From the NCBI GenBank assembly GCA_025961275.1, contig JAOQNJ010000001.1, positions 1,819,353-1,883,352 on the forward strand: a DNA stretch of 64,000 nucleotides, given 5' to 3'. The notes under the pieces were generated by a model. It was not told where the DNA came from and ran no database searches. It worked only from the letters and a program-made list of their open reading frames with translations. Positions 17,211 to 26,519 of the stretch are shown piece by piece (the first letter of the stretch is position 1; each line of letters begins with the position of its first letter). Origin of the DNA: Providencia alcalifaciens. Its GTDB lineage: Bacteria > Pseudomonadota > Gammaproteobacteria > Enterobacterales > Enterobacteriaceae. The position numbers were made by a program, and so were the translations under genes.

Positions 17211-19016
17211 TTAGCTCATGCTATATATTGGAAATCCATCTATATGATATTGGTATATGAATATATCAGCAGCCGCGCCTGTGCTGGAACTGGGTAGTGA
17301 ATTACTCTGTTGCTTCAACTGAGTTACTCCTTTAGGCGAATCAATAGATTTAATAACTGGAGTTCCTGCTATAAATGATGTGCCGAAGTTAACATCTACA
17401 TTGCCGCTTGATGTTATGAATCGAATAATAATAGCGTCTGAATGACTGAATGTGACTCTAGGATTAAGCATAACTTTGATACTAGCTTTGTTACTCCCAC
17501 AATAAAATGCGGAGCTATTTAGCGCAGTGAAGCTAGTCATGCTTATGTTAGTAAATGCCCCCAGTGAATCCATTAAAATGTTTCTGACGAACATTAAATC
17601 ACTGACCGTTATGAGGTTAGCATCTTGCGGATTGGTTAAAATAACTTTACCCGAACCAAGGAATACACCGTTAGAAAAATCATGAGTATATAAGCTTCCT
17701 ATGGTACAAACTGAGTTCGCATCTAAAAATAATTTTTGCTGTGATGTTAGGTTTAAAGAGCTGATTTGTAGCGGAGCAAAGTCAGCATTAATAACATACA
17801 CCCCTATTTTATCTGTCGCTTTCTTCCCTCTTCCATTAGCTTCCGTATAAATATTAGGAATTACACTAACGATGCCTTTTCTAATGACACATCCAACACC
17901 ATACGAATTTTCTGCTCCAATATAATCAAATGCACATGACGTAGCTTTCCAGATTGTTATTCCTGCCCCCGCATACGGAGCATTAACCGGATCATAAGTA
18001 TCATCTTTGCCTGAGTAGTTACTTCTTAAGTTCAAGAATGAACAAGCATTAACTTCATCCAAACCCACTTCATTAAACAGCTTTCTACCAATCACAACAC
18101 CGCACCCCAAGGCGTCACGTGAGACATGATTGTCCATGCTTACATACCAAGAACTGATGATATTTGTATTTGCAATTTTACAGTTTTGCGTTGTTACATT
18201 TGTAAACTTGGATTCATTGGTCGTATTACGAATATACAGGCCAACGTCAAAAACGCCATTTCCATTAATTGTCGCATCAGTGAAACCAGTGTGAGACAGA
18301 TATGCTGGATTTTCAGTTGTAGTTATTGGTAACTTACTGGACCTAACTACTGCCTTACCTGTTCCTATTGCAGATGATGAGCCAAAAATACGGGTCACTC
18401 TCTCGCCCTCACCAACGAACCTAACAAAGTCTATGAGAGCCAACTCATCTTCTAGATAATAATCCCCAGCAGGAACGAAAATACAGCCGCCGCCGCGCTT
18501 CTGTTTGCTATTCTGAGCTAAATTAAAAGAATCGATCAATCGCAATTCTTGAGTGATGTAATTCTTAATGTTGTCTACATGGTAGCCGGATAACGAACCA
18601 ACACATACCCATTGACCATTAGGAGTTGAATTAGGATAAACAACAAAAGGGAAGGCATCACTACCAACATATTGATAATAAAACCCGTCACTATGCCCTA
18701 AAACATTTTCATTGCTATCTATAGTTGCACCTGTGGTGAACGATGCCCCTTGAATCTTTAGTAAATACGCTTGAGAATAGTTCTCCTGCACCCACGGGCG
18801 AACAGTCGCATCCCCAACGCTAACCCACGCACCTTTTCCTATGCCGCCTGTTGACTGCGGCGTTGAGCCTTCTGGCACTTGCTTTGGCAATTCACCATCC
18901 CAACGGTAATGCTCTCCCGTTGTTTTATCATAAATAACATCACTGACGACTGTTAAGGTTGCCCCCTCATCAAATGACCCTTTTACGTTGTAATTTATCG
19001 AGATATTGTCTGTCAT
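17211..19016 (-). CDS. Phage tailspike protein (beta-helix)
   Basis: 601 aa. The N-terminal ~70 residues match particle-binding modules of tailspikes (VVSDVIYDKTTGEHYRWDG, VPEGSTPQSTGGIGKGAW). The stretch GGGCIFVPAGDYYLEDEL then begins a parallel beta-helix of the pectate-lyase type, with many short repeated strands (FTNVTTQNCKIANTN, NACSFLNLRSNYSG). Tailspikes of this kind bind and usually cleave surface polysaccharide. No catalytic residues can be assigned from sequence alone. It is the leftmost late gene, next to the O-antigen polymerase-like gene. Confidence 0.82.
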   Translation of the reverse strand: MTDNISINYNVKGSFDEGATLTVVSDVIYDKTTGEHYRWDGELPKQVPEGSTPQSTGGIGKGAWVSVGDATVRPWVQENYSQAYLLKIQGASFTTGATIDSNENVLGHSDGFYYQYVGSDAFPFVVYPNSTPNGQWVCVGSLSGYHVDNIKNYITQELRLIDSFNLAQNSKQKRGGGCIFVPAGDYYLEDELALIDFVRFVGEGERVTRIFGSSSAIGTGKAVVRSSKLPITTTENPAYLSHTGFTDATINGNGVFDVGLYIRNTTNESKFTNVTTQNCKIANTNIISSWYVSMDNHVSRDALGCGVVIGRKLFNEVGLDEVNACSFLNLRSNYSGKDDTYDPVNAPYAGAGITIWKATSCAFDYIGAENSYGVGCVIRKGIVSVIPNIYTEANGRGKKATDKIGVYVINADFAPLQISSLNLTSQQKLFLDANSVCTIGSLYTHDFSNGVFLGSGKVILTNPQDANLITVSDLMFVRNILMDSLGAFTNISMTSFTALNSSAFYCGSNKASIKVMLNPRVTFSHSDAIIIRFITSSGNVDVNFGTSFIAGTPVIKSIDSPKGVTQLKQQSNSLPSSSTGAAADIFIYQYHIDGFPIYSMS

Positions 19017-19173
19017 GGCTAATTTCCTTGTGGGTAAATAAATACTTAACTGTATTTATATACAGTACATTAATGTAATTTAACCCTACTGTCCACAAGG
19101 ATAATGACATCTTTCTTTGAAAAGATAATGCGTTTAGCCCCTCTTTGATATGCCGAAGAAGGGGCTAATAATG

Positions 19174-20658
19174 CTAATCTTCAAGTAAGTTTTCTTGCGA
19201 TAATCGCTCAGCCTCTTCTTTTGCATGTGCTTCAGCTTCAGCTTGCTTTTGATTGTAGATAGAGTTACTAGGCATGTTTACACGTACGTCAATCCAGTGA
19301 CCATTCGGGATATCAACCGGCTCACCGTTTTCTAACTCTACTTGCTCATCATTCACTACCTTAGTAAATTCTGGGTACGTTTTTAAATGAGCGTATTGAA
19401 CGTTTTGCGGTAAATCGAAGTGCTTGCGATAGGATGTATAGATAACAATGTCACCGTGTTCGTTTTGCGTCACTAATTCGCCGTTGAATGGATGCCGCTC
19501 ACCCGCAACCAGTACATCATAATCGGCATAGACGAGCGGTAACTGATTAATGCCAGACGGAATTGTGATACCGCCGTTAATGCCGCCCCAGCTTGCATCC
19601 GAGTGCATGCCCAGTACGTTTTTGAGCTGATAGATGCCTGTGTGTAGTTTTTTGAGTTCGACGCCCTCTGACTCTTCATTTGATTCGATGTGGTCAGCAA
19701 AGACTTTAACAATTGGTGATGCGGCTTTTAAGTTGCCGTTTGAGTCCTTAGTCGTATTCGCTGTCGAGTAAATTTCTTTCCATTTTGTCGTCAGATCCAC
19801 ACCTTCAATGTCGGAAAACCTATAATGCAATCTCTCAGGAGATCGTGACATAAAAATTTGAGCTCGACGGCTTGCAGTATAACTAATCTGAATACCACCA
19901 CCCGCCCCCGGGTACCCCTGACTTGCTGCTACTGGTGTACTACCGTACTGAATAAAGCGGCTTTCGTTTCGATCTCCCGCCCCCTTTTCTTCGTAAGAGG
20001 CTACGCCGATACCGCTTTCACCGACTAACATCGCTATACCCGACTTTTTCGGTATACCCACAATTGAGACGTTTTTACCTGCAGCATCTCTATAAACAAT
20101 ATTTAGCGCTGTTGTTGCTGAATCAACTAACGTTTCTAACTTCACGCGCTCATCAGACCCTTTTGTTAGTGTGAGTCCTGCGTAATCATCTACCGCCTTT
20201 ATTGTTAACGCTCCTTTTGCTTCAGGTTTATTTGTGTCCAACTTTCCATCTAACAGCTTATCTTGCTCTTTCGCTGTGCGTAGTTGCTGAGTAGTTCCAT
20301 CCGGTAATGTAACCGTAATTGTGCCCGTTTCTGTTGCCCAGCGATTCAGTATGTCGCTGAACTGCACGTTAGCATTATTCATTGCGACGATTTTATTTGC
20401 GGCGTCTGATACGGAATGGACCATGGTTGTTAAGATGTTATATGTCGCATCTTTAACAGCAGCAGGAACTGGAAAGCTTAATGTCATTTCAGTATTGCTT
20501 TGAATTGATGCAATACTGTTAATGTAAATAGTTGCGCCGTTCTGAATTAAAATAACCTGCTCGGGTGAGACGAGTGAATTGTTATCTTTCCACTTTGTGT
20601 TAGTACCAATGACTTTTGTGTTGTTTGCTGTTGTTGTGATTTTACCCGTGCTATACAT
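19174..20658 (-). CDS. Phage tail fibre protein
   Basis: 494 aa. The N-terminus (MYSTGKITTTANNTKVIGT, SPEQVILIQNGATIYINSI) is the form seen in lambdoid tail fibre proteins that follow J. A mid-section contains AKEQDKLLDGKLDTNKPEAK and a beta-rich shaft. The C-terminal 130 residues end in GHWIDVRVNMPSNSIYNQKQ and a short charged helix (EAEAHAKEEAERLSQENL). A terminator separates it from J. Confidence 0.75.
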   Translation of the reverse strand: MYSTGKITTTANNTKVIGTNTKWKDNNSLVSPEQVILIQNGATIYINSIASIQSNTEMTLSFPVPAAVKDATYNILTTMVHSVSDAANKIVAMNNANVQFSDILNRWATETGTITVTLPDGTTQQLRTAKEQDKLLDGKLDTNKPEAKGALTIKAVDDYAGLTLTKGSDERVKLETLVDSATTALNIVYRDAAGKNVSIVGIPKKSGIAMLVGESGIGVASYEEKGAGDRNESRFIQYGSTPVAASQGYPGAGGGIQISYTASRRAQIFMSRSPERLHYRFSDIEGVDLTTKWKEIYSTANTTKDSNGNLKAASPIVKVFADHIESNEESEGVELKKLHTGIYQLKNVLGMHSDASWGGINGGITIPSGINQLPLVYADYDVLVAGERHPFNGELVTQNEHGDIVIYTSYRKHFDLPQNVQYAHLKTYPEFTKVVNDEQVELENGEPVDIPNGHWIDVRVNMPSNSIYNQKQAEAEAHAKEEAERLSQENLLED

Positions 20659-20682
20659 AGTATTTCCTTAAAATTTGGACGT

Positions 20683-20704
20683 AAAAAAACCGCAATTAAG
20701 CGGC
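20683..20704 (-). terminator. Rho-independent terminator after J
   Basis: Minus strand GCCGC-ttaatt-GCGG followed by seven Ts, between the J stop (20726) and the tail fibre start (20658). Confidence 0.8.
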
Positions 20705-20725
20705 GTCTTGTGTATGACTCTTGAA

Positions 20726-23700
20726 TTATTTAAATGAGGATGAATTATGCTTACATGCGATTATCATTGCGGGATGAATTTTTGTGTCACATCCTCCACT
20801 ATGATATGTAATATACTTAATTGTAATCTTCACATCTTTCTTGCTGGCTGGAATTGTCACATATAATGAACATATTAAACTCCAATCCTTGCCCCCTTTT
20901 ACTGTCGTCGTTTGCGGTGTGTATGTAACACCATCAATAATGACGCTAACATACGCATTTGCTATTGCATCTGTATATGAGCCCGTAGACTCAAACTGCA
21001 TGGTTGGCATTAATAAATCAACATCATAAGGCATGCCACCTACGTAAATAACCGAGGTTTCAATAGCTTGGTCATATGTATTTCCGTGGGTTTCTCTTTT
21101 TGTGACTTGCTTGTATACCGTCGCTGTTGCATTATCACCGATGAGCTTATGAACATAGACAGTGCCATTAAATTCCCCATCCTTAGCGTAGATAGTTCCC
21201 GTAATTTCAGCGTCATTTGCGATTAACTTTCCTTTTTCAAAATCCAACATAAGACCCTTTTTGGCAGCAGGCTCCCAGTTTTTAGATTTAATCGTCGAGC
21301 CAATTAATAGCTTTTCAATCGTCGCTTGATTAATGAATGCGTCATTGATAAATACTTGTCCGTTTTCGACAAAGAAAACAGGTTCTAACTTGCCACTTTT
21401 GGGATTGAAAATACCGAAGGTATCCGCACTAAAACCAATCTGTGTAACGACTTTGCCATTTTTAACTTCAGCGCCCATCATAAATTTGGCGTCATAATAT
21501 TGACCATCCCACCAAATGCCCGTCTTGATTGTATAAACTGCCGAACCATTTCCTTGGTGATCGAATACAGTCTGGCCACGAAGTTCTATAGCCGACTTGT
21601 TATCCCCAATTTCCGATTTAATGAGCTCATTTGTTTCCGCTTGAGCCTTTTCATTATCAGAAACTGATTTCTTAAGCGTCGTAATACTAGAATTAACATC
21701 GTTGAATTGAGTCGAAATTTGCTCAAATGTCTGAGCGTAAGCGCGATCATTATCAGCAACAGCTTTATCAATACGAATGATAGATGCTCTTGCACGTAGC
21801 AGTTGAGTACTCTGGTCAAACTGCTGAGCAGATAGCTGCATAGCCGTTTCAGCTTGAGACATCTCAGTATCACTTTGCGTACGCTGGATGCTGTTGATTG
21901 ATGCTTCGTTATCATCAAAGCGTGATGCTGATTGCTGCGTAACCTCTGTTAGCGTTTTATCGAGCTCTGCAATAACGAGTTTTTGCTCGTCTATACTGCT
22001 GCTGACTTTCGATAATTCACGGACCTGCTCGTCGATACCTTCTTGTAACTTATCGTCACCAATTTTGATTTCTGCGCGGAGTTGCTCAGTTGTTTTAGCG
22101 AGTGATTTATCTTGCTCGGCTTGAGCTTCATCGAGTCTGACAATTGCACCCTCAGCATCATTAAAGCGAGCGTCAATCTGCACGCCCATTTCTGCACGCG
22201 CTTCAGTTTCTGTCGCAATGGCTTTCTCATTCTTCGTGATTTTCGCTTCGGATTTAAGCTGCTTATCACTCAGGGAAGTAAATTGTGCGGCTGTTTGCAT
22301 CAGTGCTTCTGATACTGACATTTCGACGTTTGATACTGACGTTTCGATGTGAGTAATATAGCTTTGATGCTCTTCAAATTGAGCAATAGTGCTGCGCTCA
22401 AACTTAGCTTGTGCTTCTGTTAGCGTTGCCGTTGCTGTTTCAACTTCTGTGACACGCCCTGTAACACCTTCAACATCCGCTTTCACTTGATTGATTTGCT
22501 TAGCACTTGCTTCCTCATAAGTCGCTTGCGCTTCTTTGACTTCGAGGATTGATGACGTGTTTGATGCGACACTGACACTAATTTGCTCTTGCCAGCGTGC
22601 AGCGGCTTCTCTATCAGTAACCTGCACTTGCTCAAGCCTAAATATTTCAGCTTTGCGATCAGCTTTCTCTTCACTGATTTTAAAACTCAATTGAGTCGTA
22701 AAAATCGTATTCTGCAACACAGCTTCGCTGACAATCCCGACATCCGTGTTGATTTGCACGACTCTGTTATCAAGCGCAACAGTCTTATTGTTGATATCAA
22801 TAATGTCGTGTTTGATTTCTAGCTGTTCGAGTGCGATATCACCGATTTGGTCTTGCATGATTTTGCCAGCTTCGGTAGTGAGGAAGTTATTCCCCAGCTC
22901 ATCTATCATGTCTTTCGGTGTGCCACTTGCTTGCCCTGCAGCCTCTACAAATTGCGACTTACCGTAACTGTTAACGGTTCGAACATAAAACCAATAATCA
23001 GTGCCGGCTTTTAAATTCTCTTTTGTCCAAAATTGCCCTTGGCCTTGGCGGTTAGCTTTTGTTGTTACATCCTGATCATTCGTGCTGGTCAGCTTCTTAT
23101 CGCTGAACCAAAATTCAAACGTATAGCCATGTTGCGCGGTTTCTCCGCCGTGCGGGATGCATGTTAATGAGAACATACCGCCAACCATTTCAACACTAAC
23201 CGGCTGTGGCGGTGCTTGGATATCAAAATCAACAATAGCCGGTGCAGACACTGCCCCAGCGGCATTAATCGAACGAACCTCAGCACGATAAGAGCCTCGC
23301 ACAAGGCCCGATAAATCAACGCGATCATGAGGGACCTGAATAGATTGAATAACCTTACCGTTTTCAATAATGTTCACGGTGCTATAGCGAACATCCGCAG
23401 CGGCTGATTGCCAACTCAAATATCCTTGAACGACATCCCCGATATTAGTGGCCACAAACGCAAGATTAAGCGGTGGCGCTACTCCGCCAGTGGGCAGTAC
23501 TGTAAATGGTGGTCGAACAAAAGGTTTCCCGATAATATCTTCATAAATATAAGCTCCGTCCTCCTCGAGGAGAATATCAACTCCCTCCTGAGGGTGGAAC
23601 TTCCACTCAGCAACCCGAAACTCAAGATTTTGAATGCCAATATGCGGCAGATTTAATAGAACCACATCTCCTGGTCGGTAGGCATACCCATCCATATTCA

Positions 23701-24868
23701 TTTTTAATTGAACGCGACGACCTGCTCGTTTTTTACGTAAATAAAGATTAGCTAGCCGGCTGGCCTGATATGGGCTACTGACAAAGCGGTAATCCATGTT
23801 TTCTTTAATTTCCAAACCATCTTCATCAACCCATTCGTCAATCACTACTGGCTCGAAATCAGTCTGGATATACTGCTGCTCAGAATCAATAAATGTTCCG
23901 TAAATCGCATTGGTGGCATCACGTAACGCTAGCTCTGGTGTAATATTTACAGTATCGATAATTTGGTTAGGTTCGATACGTAAAACAGCGGGGCCGTTGT
24001 AAGCTTGCATCAAAATACCGTGTTTGCCAGCAACATAAGTTGGCTCAGCAGCAATGCATTTGTGCATATGATCTAAAATGGATGACGGTGATTCTGATAA
24101 CTCATAAGCGCCATTGATGGTGTATCGAGATTCGCTAACTCCCTCAGGAGAAACCACAGGTTCATCACATAAATCAGCAGCAACTTTGAACGCTTCGAAA
24201 TCAATATCTGAATCAGAAACACCTAGGTAGCTACGATAAAAATCAAGGACGATTAACGCGCCGTTATTGCTCCAAACGGTCTGGTTTTTGCGCGGATCAT
24301 AAATTTGCTTGCCCCACACTTCGACTTTAACGTTCGGGACGCCGTACGGGAATTTTTCCGCATCATATTTCAACGTTAAACGTAGCCATGCCAGACCTTC
24401 ACCTATCATGTCCGATTTCCATGAAGGGGCATTTTTTAGCATATACGGATCGCATTCAGTGCGTCCGTTATGAAACTCATAACTCGCCTTGTCACCAAAG
24501 GTTCCGATTAAATCATCGTTAAGCCAAATCTGGCCAATACGGTCAACTTTATGTGCTGCAAGAGCTAAAGCTAGAAATAAACGCTCATTTTCTGTTTGCT
24601 CACCTTTTTCTTCTTCTGCAAAAAACAGTAACCCTGAGCAAACTGTTTTACCCACAATGATAGTTTCAGGAGCTACCGCAGAGCGTAACATTTGCTTGCG
24701 TTCAGATTGATCGCGATATCCAGACGGTTGCTTGTCCTTGAAAAGCACGGACCCAGCAAATTGAGTTGCCATGCCCGCCGCAATCATCGCCCAACCTGCC
24801 GGCCCCCCCATCATTGCGCCAGCTATCATCAAGCCAGTCGAAACGATATTCGATACGACTTTACCCAT
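20726..24868 (-). CDS. Tail tip / host specificity protein J
   Basis: 1,380 aa. It opens with a Gly/Ala-rich hydrophobic segment (GLMIAGAMMGGPAGWAMIAA), then the conserved tip domain (QPSGYRDQSERKQMLRSA, PETIIVGKTVCSG). Fibronectin type III-like repeats follow around residues 460-650. Next comes a coiled-coil region of roughly 400 residues rich in Q/E/A heptads, then FDHQGNGSAVYTIKTGIWWD and NGQVFINDAFINQATIEKL, which are typical of J C-termini. The coiled coil is long for a J protein. The ATG directly abuts the stop of the NlpC/P60-like gene. Confidence 0.88.
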   Translation of the reverse strand: MGKVVSNIVSTGLMIAGAMMGGPAGWAMIAAGMATQFAGSVLFKDKQPSGYRDQSERKQMLRSAVAPETIIVGKTVCSGLLFFAEEEKGEQTENERLFLALALAAHKVDRIGQIWLNDDLIGTFGDKASYEFHNGRTECDPYMLKNAPSWKSDMIGEGLAWLRLTLKYDAEKFPYGVPNVKVEVWGKQIYDPRKNQTVWSNNGALIVLDFYRSYLGVSDSDIDFEAFKVAADLCDEPVVSPEGVSESRYTINGAYELSESPSSILDHMHKCIAAEPTYVAGKHGILMQAYNGPAVLRIEPNQIIDTVNITPELALRDATNAIYGTFIDSEQQYIQTDFEPVVIDEWVDEDGLEIKENMDYRFVSSPYQASRLANLYLRKKRAGRRVQLKMNMDGYAYRPGDVVLLNLPHIGIQNLEFRVAEWKFHPQEGVDILLEEDGAYIYEDIIGKPFVRPPFTVLPTGGVAPPLNLAFVATNIGDVVQGYLSWQSAAADVRYSTVNIIENGKVIQSIQVPHDRVDLSGLVRGSYRAEVRSINAAGAVSAPAIVDFDIQAPPQPVSVEMVGGMFSLTCIPHGGETAQHGYTFEFWFSDKKLTSTNDQDVTTKANRQGQGQFWTKENLKAGTDYWFYVRTVNSYGKSQFVEAAGQASGTPKDMIDELGNNFLTTEAGKIMQDQIGDIALEQLEIKHDIIDINNKTVALDNRVVQINTDVGIVSEAVLQNTIFTTQLSFKISEEKADRKAEIFRLEQVQVTDREAAARWQEQISVSVASNTSSILEVKEAQATYEEASAKQINQVKADVEGVTGRVTEVETATATLTEAQAKFERSTIAQFEEHQSYITHIETSVSNVEMSVSEALMQTAAQFTSLSDKQLKSEAKITKNEKAIATETEARAEMGVQIDARFNDAEGAIVRLDEAQAEQDKSLAKTTEQLRAEIKIGDDKLQEGIDEQVRELSKVSSSIDEQKLVIAELDKTLTEVTQQSASRFDDNEASINSIQRTQSDTEMSQAETAMQLSAQQFDQSTQLLRARASIIRIDKAVADNDRAYAQTFEQISTQFNDVNSSITTLKKSVSDNEKAQAETNELIKSEIGDNKSAIELRGQTVFDHQGNGSAVYTIKTGIWWDGQYYDAKFMMGAEVKNGKVVTQIGFSADTFGIFNPKSGKLEPVFFVENGQVFINDAFINQATIEKLLIGSTIKSKNWEPAAKKGLMLDFEKGKLIANDAEITGTIYAKDGEFNGTVYVHKLIGDNATATVYKQVTKRETHGNTYDQAIETSVIYVGGMPYDVDLLMPTMQFESTGSYTDAIANAYVSVIIDGVTYTPQTTTVKGGKDWSLICSLYVTIPASKKDVKITIKYITYHSGGCDTKIHPAMIIACKHNSSSFK

Positions 24869-25267
24869 TTATTCGACCCTCCACGCTTTTATTGGCTTAT
24901 GATTAACCGGCATTGCGCCATTTTCAGTTACTGCCCACAATTTACTTCCCCATAGAACCCCCAGTGTTTTCCCGTCATCACCATCGAACATAACAATGTC
25001 ACCGCGAGAAGCTTTATCTGGGGTTATCTCTACAAAGAAACCAGACAATCCATGCTCTAAATTACCAAATTCAGTTTTTAACACTCGCAGAGCACCTGAT
25101 TTCGTTTTATATCTGCCGCGAACCTTCTCGGCGATATCAACGCCGCAAACAGCAATTGCACAATCAGCGGCAAACAAACAACAGTCATGCTCACCCCATG
25201 AAAAAGGGCGACTCATTGCCGCCCTTAAAGTCTCAGGTAATCGTGTAGCCCATTGAGGATGTCGCAT
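24869..25267 (-). CDS. NlpC/P60-like tail assembly protein (DUF6950-like)
   Basis: 132 aa. SWGEHDCCLFAADCAIAV has the Cys in the position of NlpC/P60 peptidases, and RGDIVMFDGDDGKTLGVLW gives the following strand pair. In lambda-like phages a K-type protein with this fold lies just before I/J and acts in tail tip assembly or local peptidoglycan cutting. Peptidase activity here is inferred. Confidence 0.7.
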   Translation of the reverse strand: MRHPQWATRLPETLRAAMSRPFSWGEHDCCLFAADCAIAVCGVDIAEKVRGRYKTKSGALRVLKTEFGNLEHGLSGFFVEITPDKASRGDIVMFDGDDGKTLGVLWGSKLWAVTENGAMPVNHKPIKAWRVE

Positions 25268-25285
25268 TTACTTACCTCCAAATGT

Positions 25286-25307
25286 AAAAAATCCTCAGTT
25301 AAGAGGC
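25286..25307 (-). terminator. Rho-independent terminator inside tail operon
   Basis: Minus strand CCTC-ttaact-GAGG followed by ATTTTTT, between the genes at 25333-25917 and 24869-25267. The same hairpin core recurs in the 63-bp repeats at 30334 and 35717. Confidence 0.75.
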
Positions 25308-25332
25308 TTTGTGTACAGATTTGTTTTAGTAC

Positions 25333-25917
25333 TTATTTATAAATAAACGCTGGAGCATCTTTTTTGCTGCCCCAATAAATTGCACGCTCAGCCATCTGAG
25401 CAACATATCGAAATATTCGGTCTCCGTTGTGGCGCTTAGACCATGATTCGTCAGTAAATCGGTCAGGAATCCCAAGTGACCAGCGTTCAAAGCGATTTGA
25501 CACCGTTAGTCCTATCGAATTATCTTCGCCTGTAGTGACGCTCATGTTAGCGATTTGACCTGCAAAGATAATATCTGCGAGCATAGGCTTGCCGTCTTCT
25601 TCATTGATAGCGACCAGCATTAGACGCACATCACGTCCTCGACTGCGCTCATTCAAGACTTCACCAACGAGTTTTGAGTCAAAACCGCTTAGCGACAAGA
25701 GCAATTGAGTTGGACTTGTTGATAGCCCCTCCTTTACGGATTCTATCGACCCAAATTGCCCAACTCCTTGATAGACTTCACCTGCAATAATCAGGTTTCC
25801 TGTTCCTGTGTGTACGCACGTTACACCAGATTTTAAATCTAGTTTTGCTGCTGCGACCAAGTAGCAACCCTCATTAATAGCGTTAACCATGCCGTCAGAA
25901 AATGGATGGTAAATCAT
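25333..25917 (-). CDS. Phage tail tip protein (DUF2163/L-like)
   Basis: 194 aa. GLSTSPTQLLLSLSGFDSKL, IFAGQIANMSVTTGEDNSI and SNRFERWSLGIPDRFTDESW are features of siphovirus tail hub/minor tail proteins between tape measure and J. It overlaps the upstream gene by one base. Confidence 0.72.
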   Translation of the reverse strand: MIYHPFSDGMVNAINEGCYLVAAAKLDLKSGVTCVHTGTGNLIIAGEVYQGVGQFGSIESVKEGLSTSPTQLLLSLSGFDSKLVGEVLNERSRGRDVRLMLVAINEEDGKPMLADIIFAGQIANMSVTTGEDNSIGLTVSNRFERWSLGIPDRFTDESWSKRHNGDRIFRYVAQMAERAIYWGSKKDAPAFIYK

Positions 25918-26513
25918 TAGTAAAGCGCCTCCTCAAATTCAAGTGAAACATCTGATAGTAAGTAAGGATGGAATTGAAAATCACCTTGCTCATTATCAAC
26001 TGGTTTGAAAATCCCATAAGGCTTGGCGACCTCTACTCTCTCATTAAGTGCTGGTGAATATCGAAGCATTGGTGAAATAGCAATGACAGCATTCCCGTTA
26101 GCATCACTTTTAATATTCTCGGTCACCATTTTGAGTTCGTTATTAACAGTAAGATAATCCCCTTTTCTCAACACATTCACGTTCGGCTTCCAGCCTTTAG
26201 TTTGCAGATAACGACCCGTTTGATTTGGTGCACCAACCAAAGGCGTTCCCATATTAGCTACACCCTTTCGCGCCCAATGAGACAGTTTCACACGCCCACT
26301 TTCACCATCAAGCGAAGCCATGAGAACTTCTAGCTCTCTGGATTCGTCATCATTTAAGTTTGTGAAAGTGAGTGAGCAATGCCATTTACTGCCGGGGAAA
26401 CGTACTGTTTGAGAGCTACCAGTGAATACTGAGGTGAAGGTTTTACTGTTACTAATTAATCGCCATGACATTTCGCTAGGGTTAACACCAGAAGGCCATT
26501 CGATAACAGACAT
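25917..26513 (-). CDS. Minor (distal) tail protein
   Basis: 198 aa; MSVIEWPSGVNPSEMSWRL and FPGSKWHCSLTFTNL match the family of proteins encoded right after the tape measure in many siphoviruses, where lambda has M. It lies 6 bp after the tape measure stop. Confidence 0.7.
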   Translation of the reverse strand: MSVIEWPSGVNPSEMSWRLISNSKTFTSVFTGSSQTVRFPGSKWHCSLTFTNLNDDESRELEVLMASLDGESGRVKLSHWARKGVANMGTPLVGAPNQTGRYLQTKGWKPNVNVLRKGDYLTVNNELKMVTENIKSDANGNAVIAISPMLRYSPALNERVEVAKPYGIFKPVDNEQGDFQFHPYLLSDVSLEFEEALY

Positions 26514-26519
26514 AAATTA

